Source: Pseudanabaena sp. SR411 | GTDB lineage: Bacteria; Cyanobacteriota; Cyanobacteriia; Pseudanabaenales; Pseudanabaenaceae | NCBI RefSeq assembly: GCF_002251945.1 | Contig: NZ_NDHW01000061.1 | Span: forward strand, 1 to 51,543 | Length of the DNA: 51,543 bases | Reading direction: 5' to 3' | In this document: one piece after another, positions 1 through 9,275 of the stretch | How positions within the stretch are numbered: position 1 is the stretch's first letter | Layout of the letters: every line of letters starts with the position of its first letter | Translations under genes and position numbers: made by a program | The notes under the pieces: model-generated | Seen by the model: only the letters and a program-made list of their open reading frames with translations | Databases searched by the model: none | What the model was told of the DNA's origin: nothing

Positions 1-540
1 TGATTCCCCCGTCGTCTTGGTGGGTCTGCTATTGGATCTTTTTTTTTGCTCCCTTTTCTCCTGCATTCTGAAACATCTCGTCCATCTCGGCTTCAGCATC
101 GGGCAGATTACCATTAATCAAATGGGCAAATCCTCGTCGTTGGATGCGATGCCGCCAAGACAATAATGTCCCATAGTCGACTCCTAGTTCCTCGGCTATG
201 TGTTGGGTCGTTTGTCCTTGTAAGAATCCACGCAATATCAGCACGATCTGACCACAGGTGTAATGGCTTCCTGATAAGTCTGTCCCTGTAAAAATATGGA
301 ACACTTTCCCACATTCCCGACACTTGTATTTGACGATTGGTGCACGTTGGCGATCGTGTGGCGCTTGTCCTGCTGGTATTGCGTGTCCACTTGGACAATG
401 CAAACCCTGCGGATGCAGGATCTTTAATAACCATTCATAGCACGCTTGTTCATCTAACAATTCGGTCAGGGGAAATTTGATCATCGCTTCTCTGTCGATT
501 CATGAAAATGACTTCCTCCTATTTTGCCATTTCACCTACT
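1..540 (-). mobile_element. IS1595-type insertion sequence, 5' part, runs off the left edge
   Basis: The only gene visible is the transposase start on the minus strand; the rest of the element lies outside the window. The right-hand limit near 540 is a guess: no terminal inverted repeat can be paired because the other end is missing. The element lies upstream of ureD, which is transcribed away from it. Confidence 0.55.
29..484 (-). CDS. IS1595-family transposase, N-terminal part ending at an A9 frameshift
   Basis: A zinc ribbon (CPSGH at about residue 31 and CRECGKVF at about 55) is followed by a helix-turn-helix region (AEELGVDYGTLLSWRHRI) and the start of the DDE-type catalytic domain (DEMFQNAGEKG). 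This order is typical of IS1595/ISXO2-type transposases. The frame stops at 29-31 just after a run of nine A (minus strand, plus positions 40-48). Reading in the -1 frame after that run gives DPIADPPRRRGNQ, the continuation expected for this family, so the gene is split between two frames and continues off the left edge. It is either a productive slippage site or a simple frameshift mutation. Confidence 0.8.
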   Translation of the reverse strand: MIKFPLTELLDEQACYEWLLKILHPQGLHCPSGHAIPAGQAPHDRQRAPIVKYKCRECGKVFHIFTGTDLSGSHYTCGQIVLILRGFLQGQTTQHIAEELGVDYGTLLSWRHRIQRRGFAHLINGNLPDAEAEMDEMFQNAGEKGAKKKIQ

Positions 541-614
541 TCCCCAGATGAGCGAAATGTGTAATATCTAGAAACTAGATGAGAATTTAAGAACCCTTGC
601 TGAGTTTGGTTCTT

Positions 615-648
615 AACTCACAAAAGTATTGTCATACTTTTGTAAATT
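615..648. repeat. Hairpin repeat, AATTCACAAAAGT family, copy 1
   Basis: 15-base arms (AACTCACAAAAGTAT and its near-complement) enclose a TGTC loop, with two outer mismatches. Related copies sit at 9882-9915 and 21231-21264, with similar flanks (GGTT before, TTGGTATTA after). Here the inner stem is AGTAT/ATACT instead of AGTGT/ACACT, a paired change. It lies in the ureD leader; no NtcA box (GTA-N8-TAC) was found in 485-697. Confidence 0.75.
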
Positions 649-697
649 GGTATTAGATGCTATGTTTCCTATTGCACAGAATTAACTATATATTCCT

Positions 698-1522
698 ATG
701 GCTTCACCTTGGGCGGGAGAATTAGAATTAGAATTTGCGAAAAGACAACAACAAACGGTATTAACCCGCAATTATGCTGTCGCACCTTGGAAAATACAGC
801 GATCGCTGTATCCAGAAGGTGATCAGGTTTGTCATTGTATCTTGCTCCATACCGCAGGAGGTCTAGTGGGCGGCGATCTCCTATCTGCAAAAATCCATCT
901 CCAACCCCATACTCAAGCCCTAATTACTACAGCAACCGCTAGCAAGATCTATCGCAGCACAGGCGAAGAATCCCTACAAAATATCCATATTCGCATTGAT
1001 GAAGGCGCAAATTTAGAATGGTTTCCCCAAGAAACGATCGCCTTTGCCGAATCAAAGTATCGTCAAACCACAAGAATTGATCTCGCATCAAATGCCACCT
1101 GTACTCTATGGGAAATCGTCAGGTTTGGACGCACAGCAAGGGGTGAAAAATTTCTTGATGGTAATTGGCGATCGCATACAGAGGTATGGCGCGATCAAAG
1201 CCCTTTATGGATTGATCGCCAATTCCTAAATGGAAATTCGGAAATGTTAGGGAGTCCTAATGGATTAAACAACTATGCGATCGCTGCAAGTTTTATTTTT
1301 GTAGGCGCACAAGTGGAGCCTGAACTAATTACGCGCATTCGCTCTACTTGGGAGCAAGGTAATTATCAGGGAGTCTCAGGAGTGACGCGATCGCTAGCAG
1401 GTTTAGTTTGTCGCTATTGTGGCGATTCTTCTAGCGATGCGCGTAAATGGTTTCAGCAAATTTGGCAGCTTTTGCGTGTATCCTATAGAAATAGAACGAT
1501 TTGCGTACCGCGAGTTTGGTAA
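698..1522 (+). CDS. ureD: Urease accessory protein UreD
   Basis: UreD (UreH) is the scaffold of the urease activation complex, holding apo-urease with UreF and UreG while nickel is delivered. The 274-residue length is normal. Recognisable family blocks are the early LHTAGGLVGGD segment (about residues 50-60), ATASKIYRS (about 80-88), EWFPQETIAF (about 108-117) and a C-terminal PRVW. The ATG at 698 opens the homologous region directly (MASPWAGELELEF). It is first in a same-strand run with ureA, 68 bases downstream, then ureB and ureC. The partners ureE, ureF and ureG are not in the window. Confidence 0.93.
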   Translation: MASPWAGELELEFAKRQQQTVLTRNYAVAPWKIQRSLYPEGDQVCHCILLHTAGGLVGGDLLSAKIHLQPHTQALITTATASKIYRSTGEESLQNIHIRIDEGANLEWFPQETIAFAESKYRQTTRIDLASNATCTLWEIVRFGRTARGEKFLDGNWRSHTEVWRDQSPLWIDRQFLNGNSEMLGSPNGLNNYAIAASFIFVGAQVEPELITRIRSTWEQGNYQGVSGVTRSLAGLVCRYCGDSSSDARKWFQQIWQLLRVSYRNRTICVPRVW

Positions 1523-1590
1523 TTTTCTAATTTTGACAAAGCCAAAATTAAAAAACAAGTAAATGCGTACCTAAAATTTGGTAACTATCC

Positions 1591-1893
1591 ATGCAACTTA
1601 CGCCTCAAGAAAAAGATAAATTGCTGATTTTCACTGCCGCCCTGTTAGCAGAACGGCGCAAAGCTAAAGGGCTGAAGTTAAATTATCCCGAAGCGATCGC
1701 TTTTATAACTGCCGAGATTATGGAAGGAGCGAGGGAAGGTCGCACGGTTGCGGAATTAATGTTCTATGGTGCAACTCTTCTCACTCGCGATGATGTGATG
1801 GAAGGTATTCCTGAAATGATCCATGATGTGCAAGTTGAGGCAACTTTTCCCGATGGTACGAAACTGATCACAGTACATAATCCTATTCGCTAA
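1591..1893 (+). CDS. ureA: Urease subunit gamma
   Basis: This is the small structural subunit of urease, which hydrolyses urea to ammonia and carbamate. At 100 residues it matches the usual bacterial UreA length, and the protein is collinear with the family: N-terminal [24 protein letters not shown] at about 30-39, GRTVAELM at about 50-57, and the end VHNPIR. It is followed after 21 bases by an Uma2-type gene rather than directly by ureB, so the normal ureAB adjacency is interrupted, although all genes keep the same strand. Confidence 0.96.
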   Translation: MQLTPQEKDKLLIFTAALLAERRKAKGLKLNYPEAIAFITAEIMEGAREGRTVAELMFYGATLLTRDDVMEGIPEMIHDVQVEATFPDGTKLITVHNPIR

Positions 1894-1914
1894 CTCTAAC
1901 TATGGAGGTCTGAG

Positions 1915-2535
1915 ATGATTGCGATCGCTGAAGTTCAAAATTCACAAACTAAATCAAAGCTGACCTATGAAAAATTCGTTAAACTGCGACTTGTCGACGG
2001 ACGCTATGAATTTGTTAACGGAGAAGTAGTTAAAGTGGTCAATACTAGACAGCATGAAGATGTTGTTGCTTTTGCTTATAAAAAATTTGACCGAGAAATT
2101 GACAGGTTAAATTTAGATTTGGTAGTGCGCCAAAATGTGAGTATTAGAACTGTTGCTAGTAGTGATAAGCAGAGTAGAGTTCCAGACTTGAGCGTGATAG
2201 ATAAGGAATTTTGGCGATCTAATCCATCTGATTACGCTCCATTACAAAAGCCGATTCAGCTAGCAGTAGAAGTCACATCAACCAACTGGGATGATGACTA
2301 TATTGACAAGTTTTTAGAATATCAAAGTCTTGGCATACCTGAATATTGGATTGTGGATTATTTGGCGATCGCTAGTCGTGATTTTCTTGGTAATCCTAAA
2401 ATCCCCACTGTGTTTGTTAATTTACTAGATGAAAATGGTAAATATCAAACAACTAAATTTACAGGAGATGCCAAAATTATTTCGCGGACTTTTCCTGAAT
2501 TGGACTTAACTGCTGCTCAGATTCTAAACATCTAG
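1915..2535 (+). CDS. Uma2-family (DUF820) putative endonuclease inside the urease cluster
   Basis: 206 residues with the Uma2 fold signature: the N-terminal block YEFVNGEVV, the acidic patch PDLSVID, and the core [17 protein letters not shown] (about residues 120-136) followed by [18 protein letters not shown], which fits a PD-(D/E)XK nuclease-like fold. The family is very common in cyanobacteria and its role is largely unknown. The start ATG is preceded by a good ribosome-binding site (GGAGG, about 6 bases upstream). It sits between ureA (21 bases away) and ureB (50 bases away), so it is probably cotranscribed with urease. It carries HIP1 cores like its neighbours, so no recent foreign origin is visible. 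Confidence 0.88.
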   Translation: MIAIAEVQNSQTKSKLTYEKFVKLRLVDGRYEFVNGEVVKVVNTRQHEDVVAFAYKKFDREIDRLNLDLVVRQNVSIRTVASSDKQSRVPDLSVIDKEFWRSNPSDYAPLQKPIQLAVEVTSTNWDDDYIDKFLEYQSLGIPEYWIVDYLAIASRDFLGNPKIPTVFVNLLDENGKYQTTKFTGDAKIISRTFPELDLTAAQILNI

Positions 2536-2585
2536 GATGCAACGCAAAGTGCTGCATCCTATCAATCAACAATGGAGACAAACCG

Positions 2586-2897
2586 ATGATAGTTGGTGAA
2601 ATCATTACCCAAGAAGGGGATATTGAATTAAATGCTGGGCGCGAAGTGATTACGCTCAAAGTTGCTAACTCAGGCGATCGCCCGATCCAAGTTGGCTCGC
2701 ATTATCACTTCTATGAAACCAATCGCGCATTAATCTTTGATCGCGATCGCGCCAAAGGAACCCATCTCGATATTCCTGCGGGAACATCAGTACGCTTTGA
2801 GCCAGGGGATGAGAAGGAGATAAACCTCGTTCCCTATGTGGGCGATCGCGAGGTTTATGGATTTAATGCTTTAGTTGAAGGCAAATTGGAGAATTAA
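2586..2897 (+). CDS. ureB: Urease subunit beta
   Basis: 103 residues matching urease beta: N-terminal [18 protein letters not shown], the central block [11 protein letters not shown] (about 36-46), [13 protein letters not shown] (about 63-75) and the final [10 protein letters not shown]. It assembles with UreA and UreC into the cytoplasmic holoenzyme. A GGAGA motif precedes the ATG by about nine bases. Four bases separate its stop from the preferred ureC start, so translation of the two is probably coupled. Confidence 0.96.
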   Translation: MIVGEIITQEGDIELNAGREVITLKVANSGDRPIQVGSHYHFYETNRALIFDRDRAKGTHLDIPAGTSVRFEPGDEKEINLVPYVGDREVYGFNALVEGKLEN

Positions 2898-2901
2898 ACG
2901 A

Positions 2902-4617
2902 ATGAGTTATAGAATGTCTCGCCGCGCCTATGCGGAAACCTATGGACCAACCGTCGGCGATCGCGTGCGTTTAGCGGATACAGAACTATTTATTGAAGTA
3001 GAACGCGACTACACCACCTATGGCGATGAAGTCAAGTTTGGCGGTGGCAAAGTAATCCGTGATGGCATGGGACAATCACCAATCACGCGAGAAGGCGGTG
3101 CGGTGGATGTAGTGATTACAAATGCGCTAATCCTTGATTGGTGGGGAATTGTCAAGGCGGATGTGGGCATTAAAGACGGCAAAATTGTGGCGATCGGCAA
3201 GGCGGGAAATCCCTATATTCAGGATAATATCGATATCATTATCGGAGCTAGTACTGAAGTAATCGCAGGGGAAGGACGCATTCTCACCGCAGGCGGCATT
3301 GATTCGCACATTCACTTTATCTCACCACAGCAGATAGAAGTAGCGATCGCCTCGGGAGTTACAACCATGATTGGCGGCGGTACTGGCCCCGCGACTGGCA
3401 CTAATGCCACCACCTGCACCCCAGGATCATGGAATATGGCGCGAATGTTAGAATCCGCCGAAGCTTTTCCGATGAATTTAGGTTTCTTAGGTAAAGGCAA
3501 TAGTAGCAAGCCCGAAGGCTTAGTGGAACAGATCGAAGCAGGAGCGATGGGTTTAAAACTTCACGAAGATTGGGGAACCACTCCTGCCACGATTGATACT
3601 TGTTTGGGCGTTGCTGATGAATATGACGTGCAGGTTGCGATTCATACCGACACGCTCAACGAAGCGGGATTTGTGGAAGATACAATCGCTGCTTTCAAGA
3701 ACCGCGTGATCCATACCTATCATACTGAAGGTGCAGGTGGTGGTCATGCACCTGACATTATCAAGATTTGCGGTGAAGCGAATGTACTTCCTTCTTCCAC
3801 AAATCCTACTCGTCCCTACACCTTAAACACTTTAGACGAACATCTCGATATGCTGATGGTCTGTCACCATCTCGATCCGAGCATTCCTGAAGATGTTTCT
3901 TTTGCAGAATCACGCATCCGTCGAGAGACGATCGCTGCTGAAGATATCCTCCACGACCTCGGCGCATTCAGTATGATCTCTTCTGATTCACAAGCAATGG
4001 GAAGAGTTGGAGAAGTAATTACGAGAACTTGGCAAACTGCCCACAAGATGAAAGTCCAGCGTGGTGTGTTAGCCGATGTGGAAGGACTAAATCGTGCTGA
4101 CAACTTCCGAGCGCGGCGCTATGTGGCTAAATATACGATCAATCCTGCGATCACCCATGGTATTTCCGAATATGTGGGTTCCATTGAAGTTGGTAAAATC
4201 GCCGATCTTTGTTTGTGGTCGCCAGCCTTTTTTGGTGTGAAACCTGAAATAGTGCTTAAGGGTGGTTTCATTGCATGGGCGCAGATGGGTGATGCTAATG
4301 CCAGCATTCCCACACCACAGCCTGTGCATATGCGTCCTATGTTTGGCAGCTATGGCAGTGCGATCGCCAAAACTTCCTTTACGTTTATGTCCCAAATTGC
4401 GATCGAGCGCGGTATTCCACAACAACTAGGATTACAAAAACAGGTATTGGCAACTAAGGGAAATCGCAACATTAGCAAGCGTGATTTGAAGCTCAATGAT
4501 GCGTTACCAAGGATCGAGGTTGATTCGGAAACCTATGAAGTCCGTGCCGATGGTGAACTATTAACCTGTGAACCTGCTTCAGTGTTGCCAATGGCTCAGC
4601 GATATTTCTTGTTTTAA
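2902..4617 (+). CDS. ureC: Urease catalytic subunit alpha
   Basis: 571 residues counted from the ATG at 2902 ([10 protein letters not shown]), chosen because homology begins there and a GGAGA lies upstream; an in-frame start at 2875 would overlap ureB and add nine unrelated residues, and 2914 is also possible. All nickel and catalytic residues are present: His136 and His138 (SHIHF), carbamylated Lys219 (GLKLHEDWG), the [12 protein letters not shown] block, catalytic His322 on the flap (MVCHHLDPS) and Asp362 (SSDSQAMGR). Numbering is two higher than the Klebsiella enzyme. The gene therefore looks fully active. A hairpin at 4645-4679 follows it. Confidence 0.97.
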   Translation: MSYRMSRRAYAETYGPTVGDRVRLADTELFIEVERDYTTYGDEVKFGGGKVIRDGMGQSPITREGGAVDVVITNALILDWWGIVKADVGIKDGKIVAIGKAGNPYIQDNIDIIIGASTEVIAGEGRILTAGGIDSHIHFISPQQIEVAIASGVTTMIGGGTGPATGTNATTCTPGSWNMARMLESAEAFPMNLGFLGKGNSSKPEGLVEQIEAGAMGLKLHEDWGTTPATIDTCLGVADEYDVQVAIHTDTLNEAGFVEDTIAAFKNRVIHTYHTEGAGGGHAPDIIKICGEANVLPSSTNPTRPYTLNTLDEHLDMLMVCHHLDPSIPEDVSFAESRIRRETIAAEDILHDLGAFSMISSDSQAMGRVGEVITRTWQTAHKMKVQRGVLADVEGLNRADNFRARRYVAKYTINPAITHGISEYVGSIEVGKIADLCLWSPAFFGVKPEIVLKGGFIAWAQMGDANASIPTPQPVHMRPMFGSYGSAIAKTSFTFMSQIAIERGIPQQLGLQKQVLATKGNRNISKRDLKLNDALPRIEVDSETYEVRADGELLTCEPASVLPMAQRYFLF

Positions 4618-4644
4618 GGCGCTTTTCAAGCAAGTCAGGTAAAA

Positions 4645-4679
4645 GGTTTGTTTCCCCGCCGAAGGCGGGGAAACAAACC
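4645..4679. repeat. Perfect 16-bp hairpin with GAA loop after ureC (AGTC/AAGT family)
   Basis: A perfect inverted repeat (arm GGTTTGTTTCCCCGCC, loop GAA) lies between the convergent ureC and COG0523 genes and could end transcription, although no clear T-run follows. The flank ATACTTCACTAGACTG followed by ACGCTAT is shared with the hairpin at 43198-43234, whose stem is unrelated in sequence, so both belong to one repeat family. Confidence 0.85.
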
Positions 4680-4730
4680 CATACTTCACTAGACTGGTAA
4701 ACGCTATGTTAGGCGATCGCCAAATAATTC

Positions 4731-5813
4731 TTAAACCAAGCAACCCATAAAACCTTCTCGAAGCTTGTCACCCTCTAAATGTCTGCCGATGAAGACCAAT
4801 TGATTCTTGCGGAGTTCATTGTCTTTCCAAGGACGATCGCGAGTTGCATCAAGCTGCATATGTACACCTTGAAATACTAAGCGCTCATCTGAACCAGAGA
4901 GATTGATAATTCCCTTAGAACGGAAAATATCTTGACCTTGAGTTTTCAATAACTCACTAATCCATGCTTGGAACTTGTAAGGATTGACTGCACCTGCTTC
5001 TAAAATGCTGACCGAGCCAACTTCCTCATCGTGGATATGGTGATGATGTTCGTGGTGTTCATGCTCATGATGGTCGTGGTCGTGATGCTCATCGTGATCG
5101 TGATGATCATGTTCATGGTCGTGATCATGTTCTTCTTGGGCTTGAGCCGCGAGAAATTCTGGATTCTTCTCAAGAATGCGATTGAGGTCAAAGCCGCCGA
5201 CATTGAGAACTTTATTGATGCTGTCCTCAATATTCTCAGTATTGGTTTGATTTAACTGGACGCGATCGACTCTGGCTAAGACATTGAGATGCTTGATTTT
5301 TGCTTCTAATTCCACTAATTCAGCTTCAGTCACTAAATCAGTCTTATTCAGCAAAATCACATCAGCGAATCCGATTTGTTCGAGAACTTCGCGATCGCCC
5401 CAATGTTGTTGGACATGCTTGGCATCAACAACTGTCACCACCGCATCAAGCTCAACCTGCTTATGAATATCTTCATCCATAAAGAAAGTTTGGATTACAG
5501 GACCGGGATCGGCTAATCCCGTGGTTTCGATCAAGAGATGATCGAATTTATTGCGACGGCGCATCAAATTACCAATAATCCGAATCAGGTCGCCGCGCAC
5601 AGTGCAGCAAATACAACCATTATTCATTTCAAAAATTTCTTCATCAGCACCGATGACCAGTTGCTGATCGATGCCCACTTCGCCGAATTCATTGACAATC
5701 ACGGCAACTTTTTTGCCATGCTCAGCTGTAAGGATGTGATTAAGTAATGTGGTTTTGCCTGCGCCAAGGAAGCCTGTGAGGACAGTAGCGGGGATTTGTG
5801 ATGTTGCGATCAT
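4731..5813 (-). CDS. COG0523 (CobW/ZNG-like) metal-binding GTPase with long His/Asp tract
   Basis: 360 residues from the ATG at 5813 (MIATSQIP); a TTG at 5825 would add four residues. Visible motifs are the P-loop GFLGAGKTT (14-22), the metal-binding CXCC motif (GCICC, Cys67, 69, 70), the Walker B region ETTGLADPGP, LNKTD for guanine specificity, a His/Asp/Glu-rich stretch near residues 225-265, and a C-terminal CobW domain ending GFMGCLV. COG0523 proteins deliver zinc, cobalt or other metals to client enzymes and are related to UreG and HypB. The gene lies tail-to-tail with ureC, so a link to nickel or zinc supply for urease is possible but unproven. Confidence 0.9.
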   Translation of the reverse strand: MIATSQIPATVLTGFLGAGKTTLLNHILTAEHGKKVAVIVNEFGEVGIDQQLVIGADEEIFEMNNGCICCTVRGDLIRIIGNLMRRRNKFDHLLIETTGLADPGPVIQTFFMDEDIHKQVELDAVVTVVDAKHVQQHWGDREVLEQIGFADVILLNKTDLVTEAELVELEAKIKHLNVLARVDRVQLNQTNTENIEDSINKVLNVGGFDLNRILEKNPEFLAAQAQEEHDHDHEHDHHDHDEHHDHDHHEHEHHEHHHHIHDEEVGSVSILEAGAVNPYKFQAWISELLKTQGQDIFRSKGIINLSGSDERLVFQGVHMQLDATRDRPWKDNELRKNQLVFIGRHLEGDKLREGFMGCLV

Positions 5814-5893
5814 AGCCGATGCCAATTGCCTGTGATGCTAATTAATTAAAGATGTACTTACAAAATTATAACGCTCTTAATTTGTCAAGGCTT

Positions 5894-6103
5894 TTAACCA
5901 CCACCAACAATGGTGACGATTTCTAGGCGATCGCTATTTTGGATAATCGTGTTTTCCCAGAGTTGACGATGTAAAATCTCGCCATTATATTCCACAGCCA
6001 CTAGGCGAGGATTCATTCCTAAATATTTCAGTAATTCGATCATCGTGAGATTTGACTCACAGGTGCGATCGTCACCATTTACTTGCAACGTAATCATAGA
6101 CAT
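5894..6103 (-). CDS. thiS: Sulfur carrier protein ThiS
   Basis: 69 residues with a ubiquitin-like pattern and the diagnostic C-terminal Gly-Gly (ends TIVGGG). ThiS is adenylated and thiocarboxylated at its C-terminus and donates sulfur for the thiazole ring of thiamine. Other family signs are VNGDDR near residue 9, the LLKYLGMNPRLVAVEYNGEI core and the DRLEIV segment. The next gene downstream is the COG0523 gene, 80 bases away on the same strand. The start ATG at 6103 is followed by a second in-frame ATG two codons later. Confidence 0.9.
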   Translation of the reverse strand: MSMITLQVNGDDRTCESNLTMIELLKYLGMNPRLVAVEYNGEILHRQLWENTIIQNSDRLEIVTIVGGG

Positions 6104-6177
6104 TAAGTTTAAACTCTGATTTTCAATATTGACTTAGAGATCTTATACTGCTTACTAAAAATGATACCTGTGTGTCT

Positions 6178-8685
6178 ATGCCACAACCTACATCAGACAA
6201 TACGCCAGACTTACCTGAGAACGCCTCACCAAATGTTTCACTCAATCCTGAATTAGGACTGAGTGAAACTGAAGTCGCTGATAGAAGGCGACGTGGTGAT
6301 ATCAATGTTGTGGTGATGCGATCAAGTCGTACCTATAATGACATTTTTAAAGAAAACGTTTTTACATTATTTAACGTTACCTTTGGCGTGGTCTTAATCT
6401 TGATGATGGCGCTTGGACAAATTACCGATGCGCTCTTCTCAGGATTTTCGGTATTTATGAATATTCTTGTGGGTGTTGCCCAAGAAATTCAAGCCAAGCT
6501 GACACTAGATAAACTAGCTCTGCTTTCGGTGCAGAAGGTGAAGGTGCGGCGGGACGGTGAATCGAAAGAGATTCCTGTGGGTGAGGTGGTGCGTGATGAT
6601 CTGATCGAACTAAATCCAGGCGATCGCGCTCCTGTGGATGGCGCAGTGTTGATTTCCCAAAATGTGGAAATGGATGAATCATTGCTCACAGGGGAATCCG
6701 ATCCTGTTGCTAAACAAATTGATGACATTGTGCTGTCGGGTTCTTTCTGTTTAGCGGGAAGTTGCGTATTTCGTGCCGATAAAATTGGCAACGAAAGCTA
6801 TGCGGTGAAGCTATCGCAGTCTTCGCGAGTGTATAAGCGAGTCTTTACACCTTTACAGAAAAAGATTGATGTTCTCGTCGAAATTTTTGTGCTAGTGCTA
6901 ATTGTGGCGGCGTTCTTGCATGTCGCATCTAGCCTTAATTCAGGGCGAACGATGGTGGACACGATTCGCTATGCTTCAGTAATCATCAATAGTTTTGTGC
7001 CAGCAGGTTTAATCCTATCGATCAGTGTTGCCTTTGCGATCGGAGCAGTGGAAATTAGTAAGCGGCGCACCTTGATTCAAAAGATCAATGCCGTTGATTC
7101 GATGAATAGTGTGCGGATTCTCTGTACTGACAAAACGGGAACGCTGACCCAAAATAAGCTTGTCGTTAAAGAGATTGTGCCTTTGGGGGATACCGATGAG
7201 GATTCACTCCGCGAGTTAATCGCTCTCTACACAAATCTGATGGGTTCTCAGAATAGTAGTGCCAAGGCGATGGCAACTTTTACGGATAAGCCCAGATCTC
7301 CCGCCAAGTTTGTTAGCGAAGTTCCCTTTAGTTCTGGACGTAAATGGGGGGCGATCGCGATTGATATCGGCACAACAATCATGGTTGGTGCGCCCGAAAT
7401 CTTATTTACCAATCCTGAAATGCAGGAAAAAGCCAAGCAATACGGGAGACAGGGGTTGCGGGCGATCGCTGTGGTTACTAGCGAAGATAGTTTTGATGCT
7501 TCCGAAAAAAATCCCGCACTACCAACTAATCGACGCGATCGCGGATTGGTCTTACTCGAAGATAGTTTGCGTCCTGATGTGATTGAGACGATCGCCGAGC
7601 TACAAAACAAAAATATTCGCCTCAAAGTCATTTCAGGCGATAGCGTCGAAACCGTCGCTTCGATTGCCCGTCAAGCAGGAATTGCGGTTCCTGACGATGC
7701 GGTGTTTACGCAAAAGACTTTAGAAGCGATGGATGCACCGACCTTTAGCCGAGCCGCTGCTTCTGGTGCAGTCTTTGGCAGAATCACTCCCGACATGAAA
7801 CGTCGCCTAATTTCATCAATGGTCAAGCGTGGCGGCTATGTAGGGATGGTGGGTGATGGGGTCAATGATGTACCCGCGTTTAAGGAAGCGCAACTGGCGA
7901 TCGCGATGAATGATGGCGCACAGATCAGTAAAGATGTGGCGGATATCGTCTTACTTGACAATAATCTCTCAGCACTACCGCAAGCCTTTAGCGCAGGAGA
8001 TGACATTAAACAGAAGATTCTCTCTACGGCTCTGCTCTATCTCACCAAAAATATTATGGTGATTCTGACGATTTCCTTTGCAGGATTTGTGCAGCTTCCC
8101 TTTCCCGTCGAACCGCGTCACATGACGGTTTTAACAATGGCAGTAGTGGGTTTCCCAACGATTTGGATTGCCTTTGGCTGGCTAAAACCTGTGAGACTTG
8201 AGAACTTCTTACGCGATGTCTTAGGCTATAGCTGTATTGCTGGCATTTTTGGGGCGATCGCCATGACCATCGGCTATGTCTTTTCCTATTACATCAGTGG
8301 TTGGGCTTTGCTAAAGGTTCCCTATAGTTCAACTGTGATTAACACAGAGGCTTTTGCGGATATTGCTAGGGGACAAGCGCAATGTGTTAGTACTTTTATT
8401 GGGATGCTTTTCTGTCTATTTATATTTTGGAGTATTACTAATATATCGATATGGAAAGTGCATACTCTTCTCAAAAACTCTACGGCCACGATTCTTGGGG
8501 TTTTATCGGTTGGCATTTCAGCAGTTTTGATGTTAGCCTTCCCAACATTTTTTCAAATAGAAGTCCCCGATCAGTTTGGTTGGTCGATGATTATCTTTTT
8601 GCCAACTGCTAGTTATTACACATTCCGTATGATGCAGTCTAGCAAGTTGTTTCGCCATTTGCCACGCTATCTCAGCCAACCCTAA
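6178..8685 (+). CDS. HAD-type cation-translocating P-type ATPase (CtpE-like)
   Basis: 835 residues from the ATG at 6178; a GTG at 6172 would add two. The protein has actuator loop LTGES (Thr171), phosphorylation site DKTGTLTQ (Asp318), VISGD, and the hinge GDGVNDVPA near 559, with membrane segments around 60-110, 215-285 and six C-terminal helices from about 630. The heavy-metal CXXC domain is absent. The membrane motif before the phosphorylation site is PAGL (Pro275) rather than PEGL of SERCA-type calcium pumps, so the ion is uncertain; the overall build is closest to CtpE-like bacterial pumps, which have been linked to calcium. Confidence 0.85.
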   Translation: MPQPTSDNTPDLPENASPNVSLNPELGLSETEVADRRRRGDINVVVMRSSRTYNDIFKENVFTLFNVTFGVVLILMMALGQITDALFSGFSVFMNILVGVAQEIQAKLTLDKLALLSVQKVKVRRDGESKEIPVGEVVRDDLIELNPGDRAPVDGAVLISQNVEMDESLLTGESDPVAKQIDDIVLSGSFCLAGSCVFRADKIGNESYAVKLSQSSRVYKRVFTPLQKKIDVLVEIFVLVLIVAAFLHVASSLNSGRTMVDTIRYASVIINSFVPAGLILSISVAFAIGAVEISKRRTLIQKINAVDSMNSVRILCTDKTGTLTQNKLVVKEIVPLGDTDEDSLRELIALYTNLMGSQNSSAKAMATFTDKPRSPAKFVSEVPFSSGRKWGAIAIDIGTTIMVGAPEILFTNPEMQEKAKQYGRQGLRAIAVVTSEDSFDASEKNPALPTNRRDRGLVLLEDSLRPDVIETIAELQNKNIRLKVISGDSVETVASIARQAGIAVPDDAVFTQKTLEAMDAPTFSRAAASGAVFGRITPDMKRRLISSMVKRGGYVGMVGDGVNDVPAFKEAQLAIAMNDGAQISKDVADIVLLDNNLSALPQAFSAGDDIKQKILSTALLYLTKNIMVILTISFAGFVQLPFPVEPRHMTVLTMAVVGFPTIWIAFGWLKPVRLENFLRDVLGYSCIAGIFGAIAMTIGYVFSYYISGWALLKVPYSSTVINTEAFADIARGQAQCVSTFIGMLFCLFIFWSITNISIWKVHTLLKNSTATILGVLSVGISAVLMLAFPTFFQIEVPDQFGWSMIIFLPTASYYTFRMMQSSKLFRHLPRYLSQP

Positions 8686-8735
8686 TCAAAAGAGCGTCAC
8701 TTGGCGATGCTCTTTCTCAATTTAAAATTCATACT

Positions 8736-9269
8736 ATGAGCATGATGAAATCTAGAACTGTCAAACGCCCGATCGCTATTACCATTCTCGCCACTACGAT
8801 GATGGGGATGAGTCTTGTCTTGATTGGCGATCGCATCCTTAATTTTTATGTCTATCGTTTATTGGAGAGCAATACTCCTTTAGTAGATAGCAATTCTATT
8901 AATTTACAATTAGTCTCAGATATTGCTTTTCTAGGATTTAGCATCGTACCAATTTTATTGGCGATCGGATTGTGGTATTTAAAATCTTGGGCAAGATTTC
9001 TGAGTATGTGTCTTTTTAGTTCCATCATGTTTCCTGCGATCGCGGCTTCTCTACATTGGATTTCACCACCATCTGCGGACAAGCTGTTGGAAATCCCTAC
9101 GGTTTTTGATGATGTTTTTAGTGTAGATGCCTCAGTGCCAGCCTCGCGTCTGATTATTCTCAATCCATATATTGCTCTTGGTAGCGCGATCGCCCTTGCT
9201 ATTCTGCTCACCCCTGCGATCGCCAGAGCTTTTAGGCTGCAACATATTTCTACTAATTCAGAAGAATAA
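8736..9269 (+). CDS. Conserved hypothetical membrane protein
   Basis: 177 residues, not recognised. There are four likely transmembrane segments: about 12-32 (AITILATTMMGMSLVLIG), 63-83, 88-108 and 143-163, with a soluble loop between the third and fourth. It starts 50 bases after the P-type ATPase on the same strand and may be cotranscribed with it. It ends six bases before the stop of the convergent gene at 9276, leaving no room for a separate terminator. Confidence 0.65.
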   Translation: MSMMKSRTVKRPIAITILATTMMGMSLVLIGDRILNFYVYRLLESNTPLVDSNSINLQLVSDIAFLGFSIVPILLAIGLWYLKSWARFLSMCLFSSIMFPAIAASLHWISPPSADKLLEIPTVFDDVFSVDASVPASRLIILNPYIALGSAIALAILLTPAIARAFRLQHISTNSEE

Positions 9270-9275
9270 ATATCC

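Noticed and set aside
485-697. NtcA site upstream of ureD
   Set aside because: GTA-N6-TAC found only within the hairpin at 615-648; the spacing is wrong for NtcA (N8).
4999-5260. Met/Val-rich and Thr/Ile/Met-rich frames on both strands
   Set aside because: They are shadows of the His/Asp-coding tract of the COG0523 gene.
5865-5888. TATAAT and TTGACA on the minus strand before the COG0523 gene
   Set aside because: The two boxes are only 12 bases apart, too close for a standard promoter.
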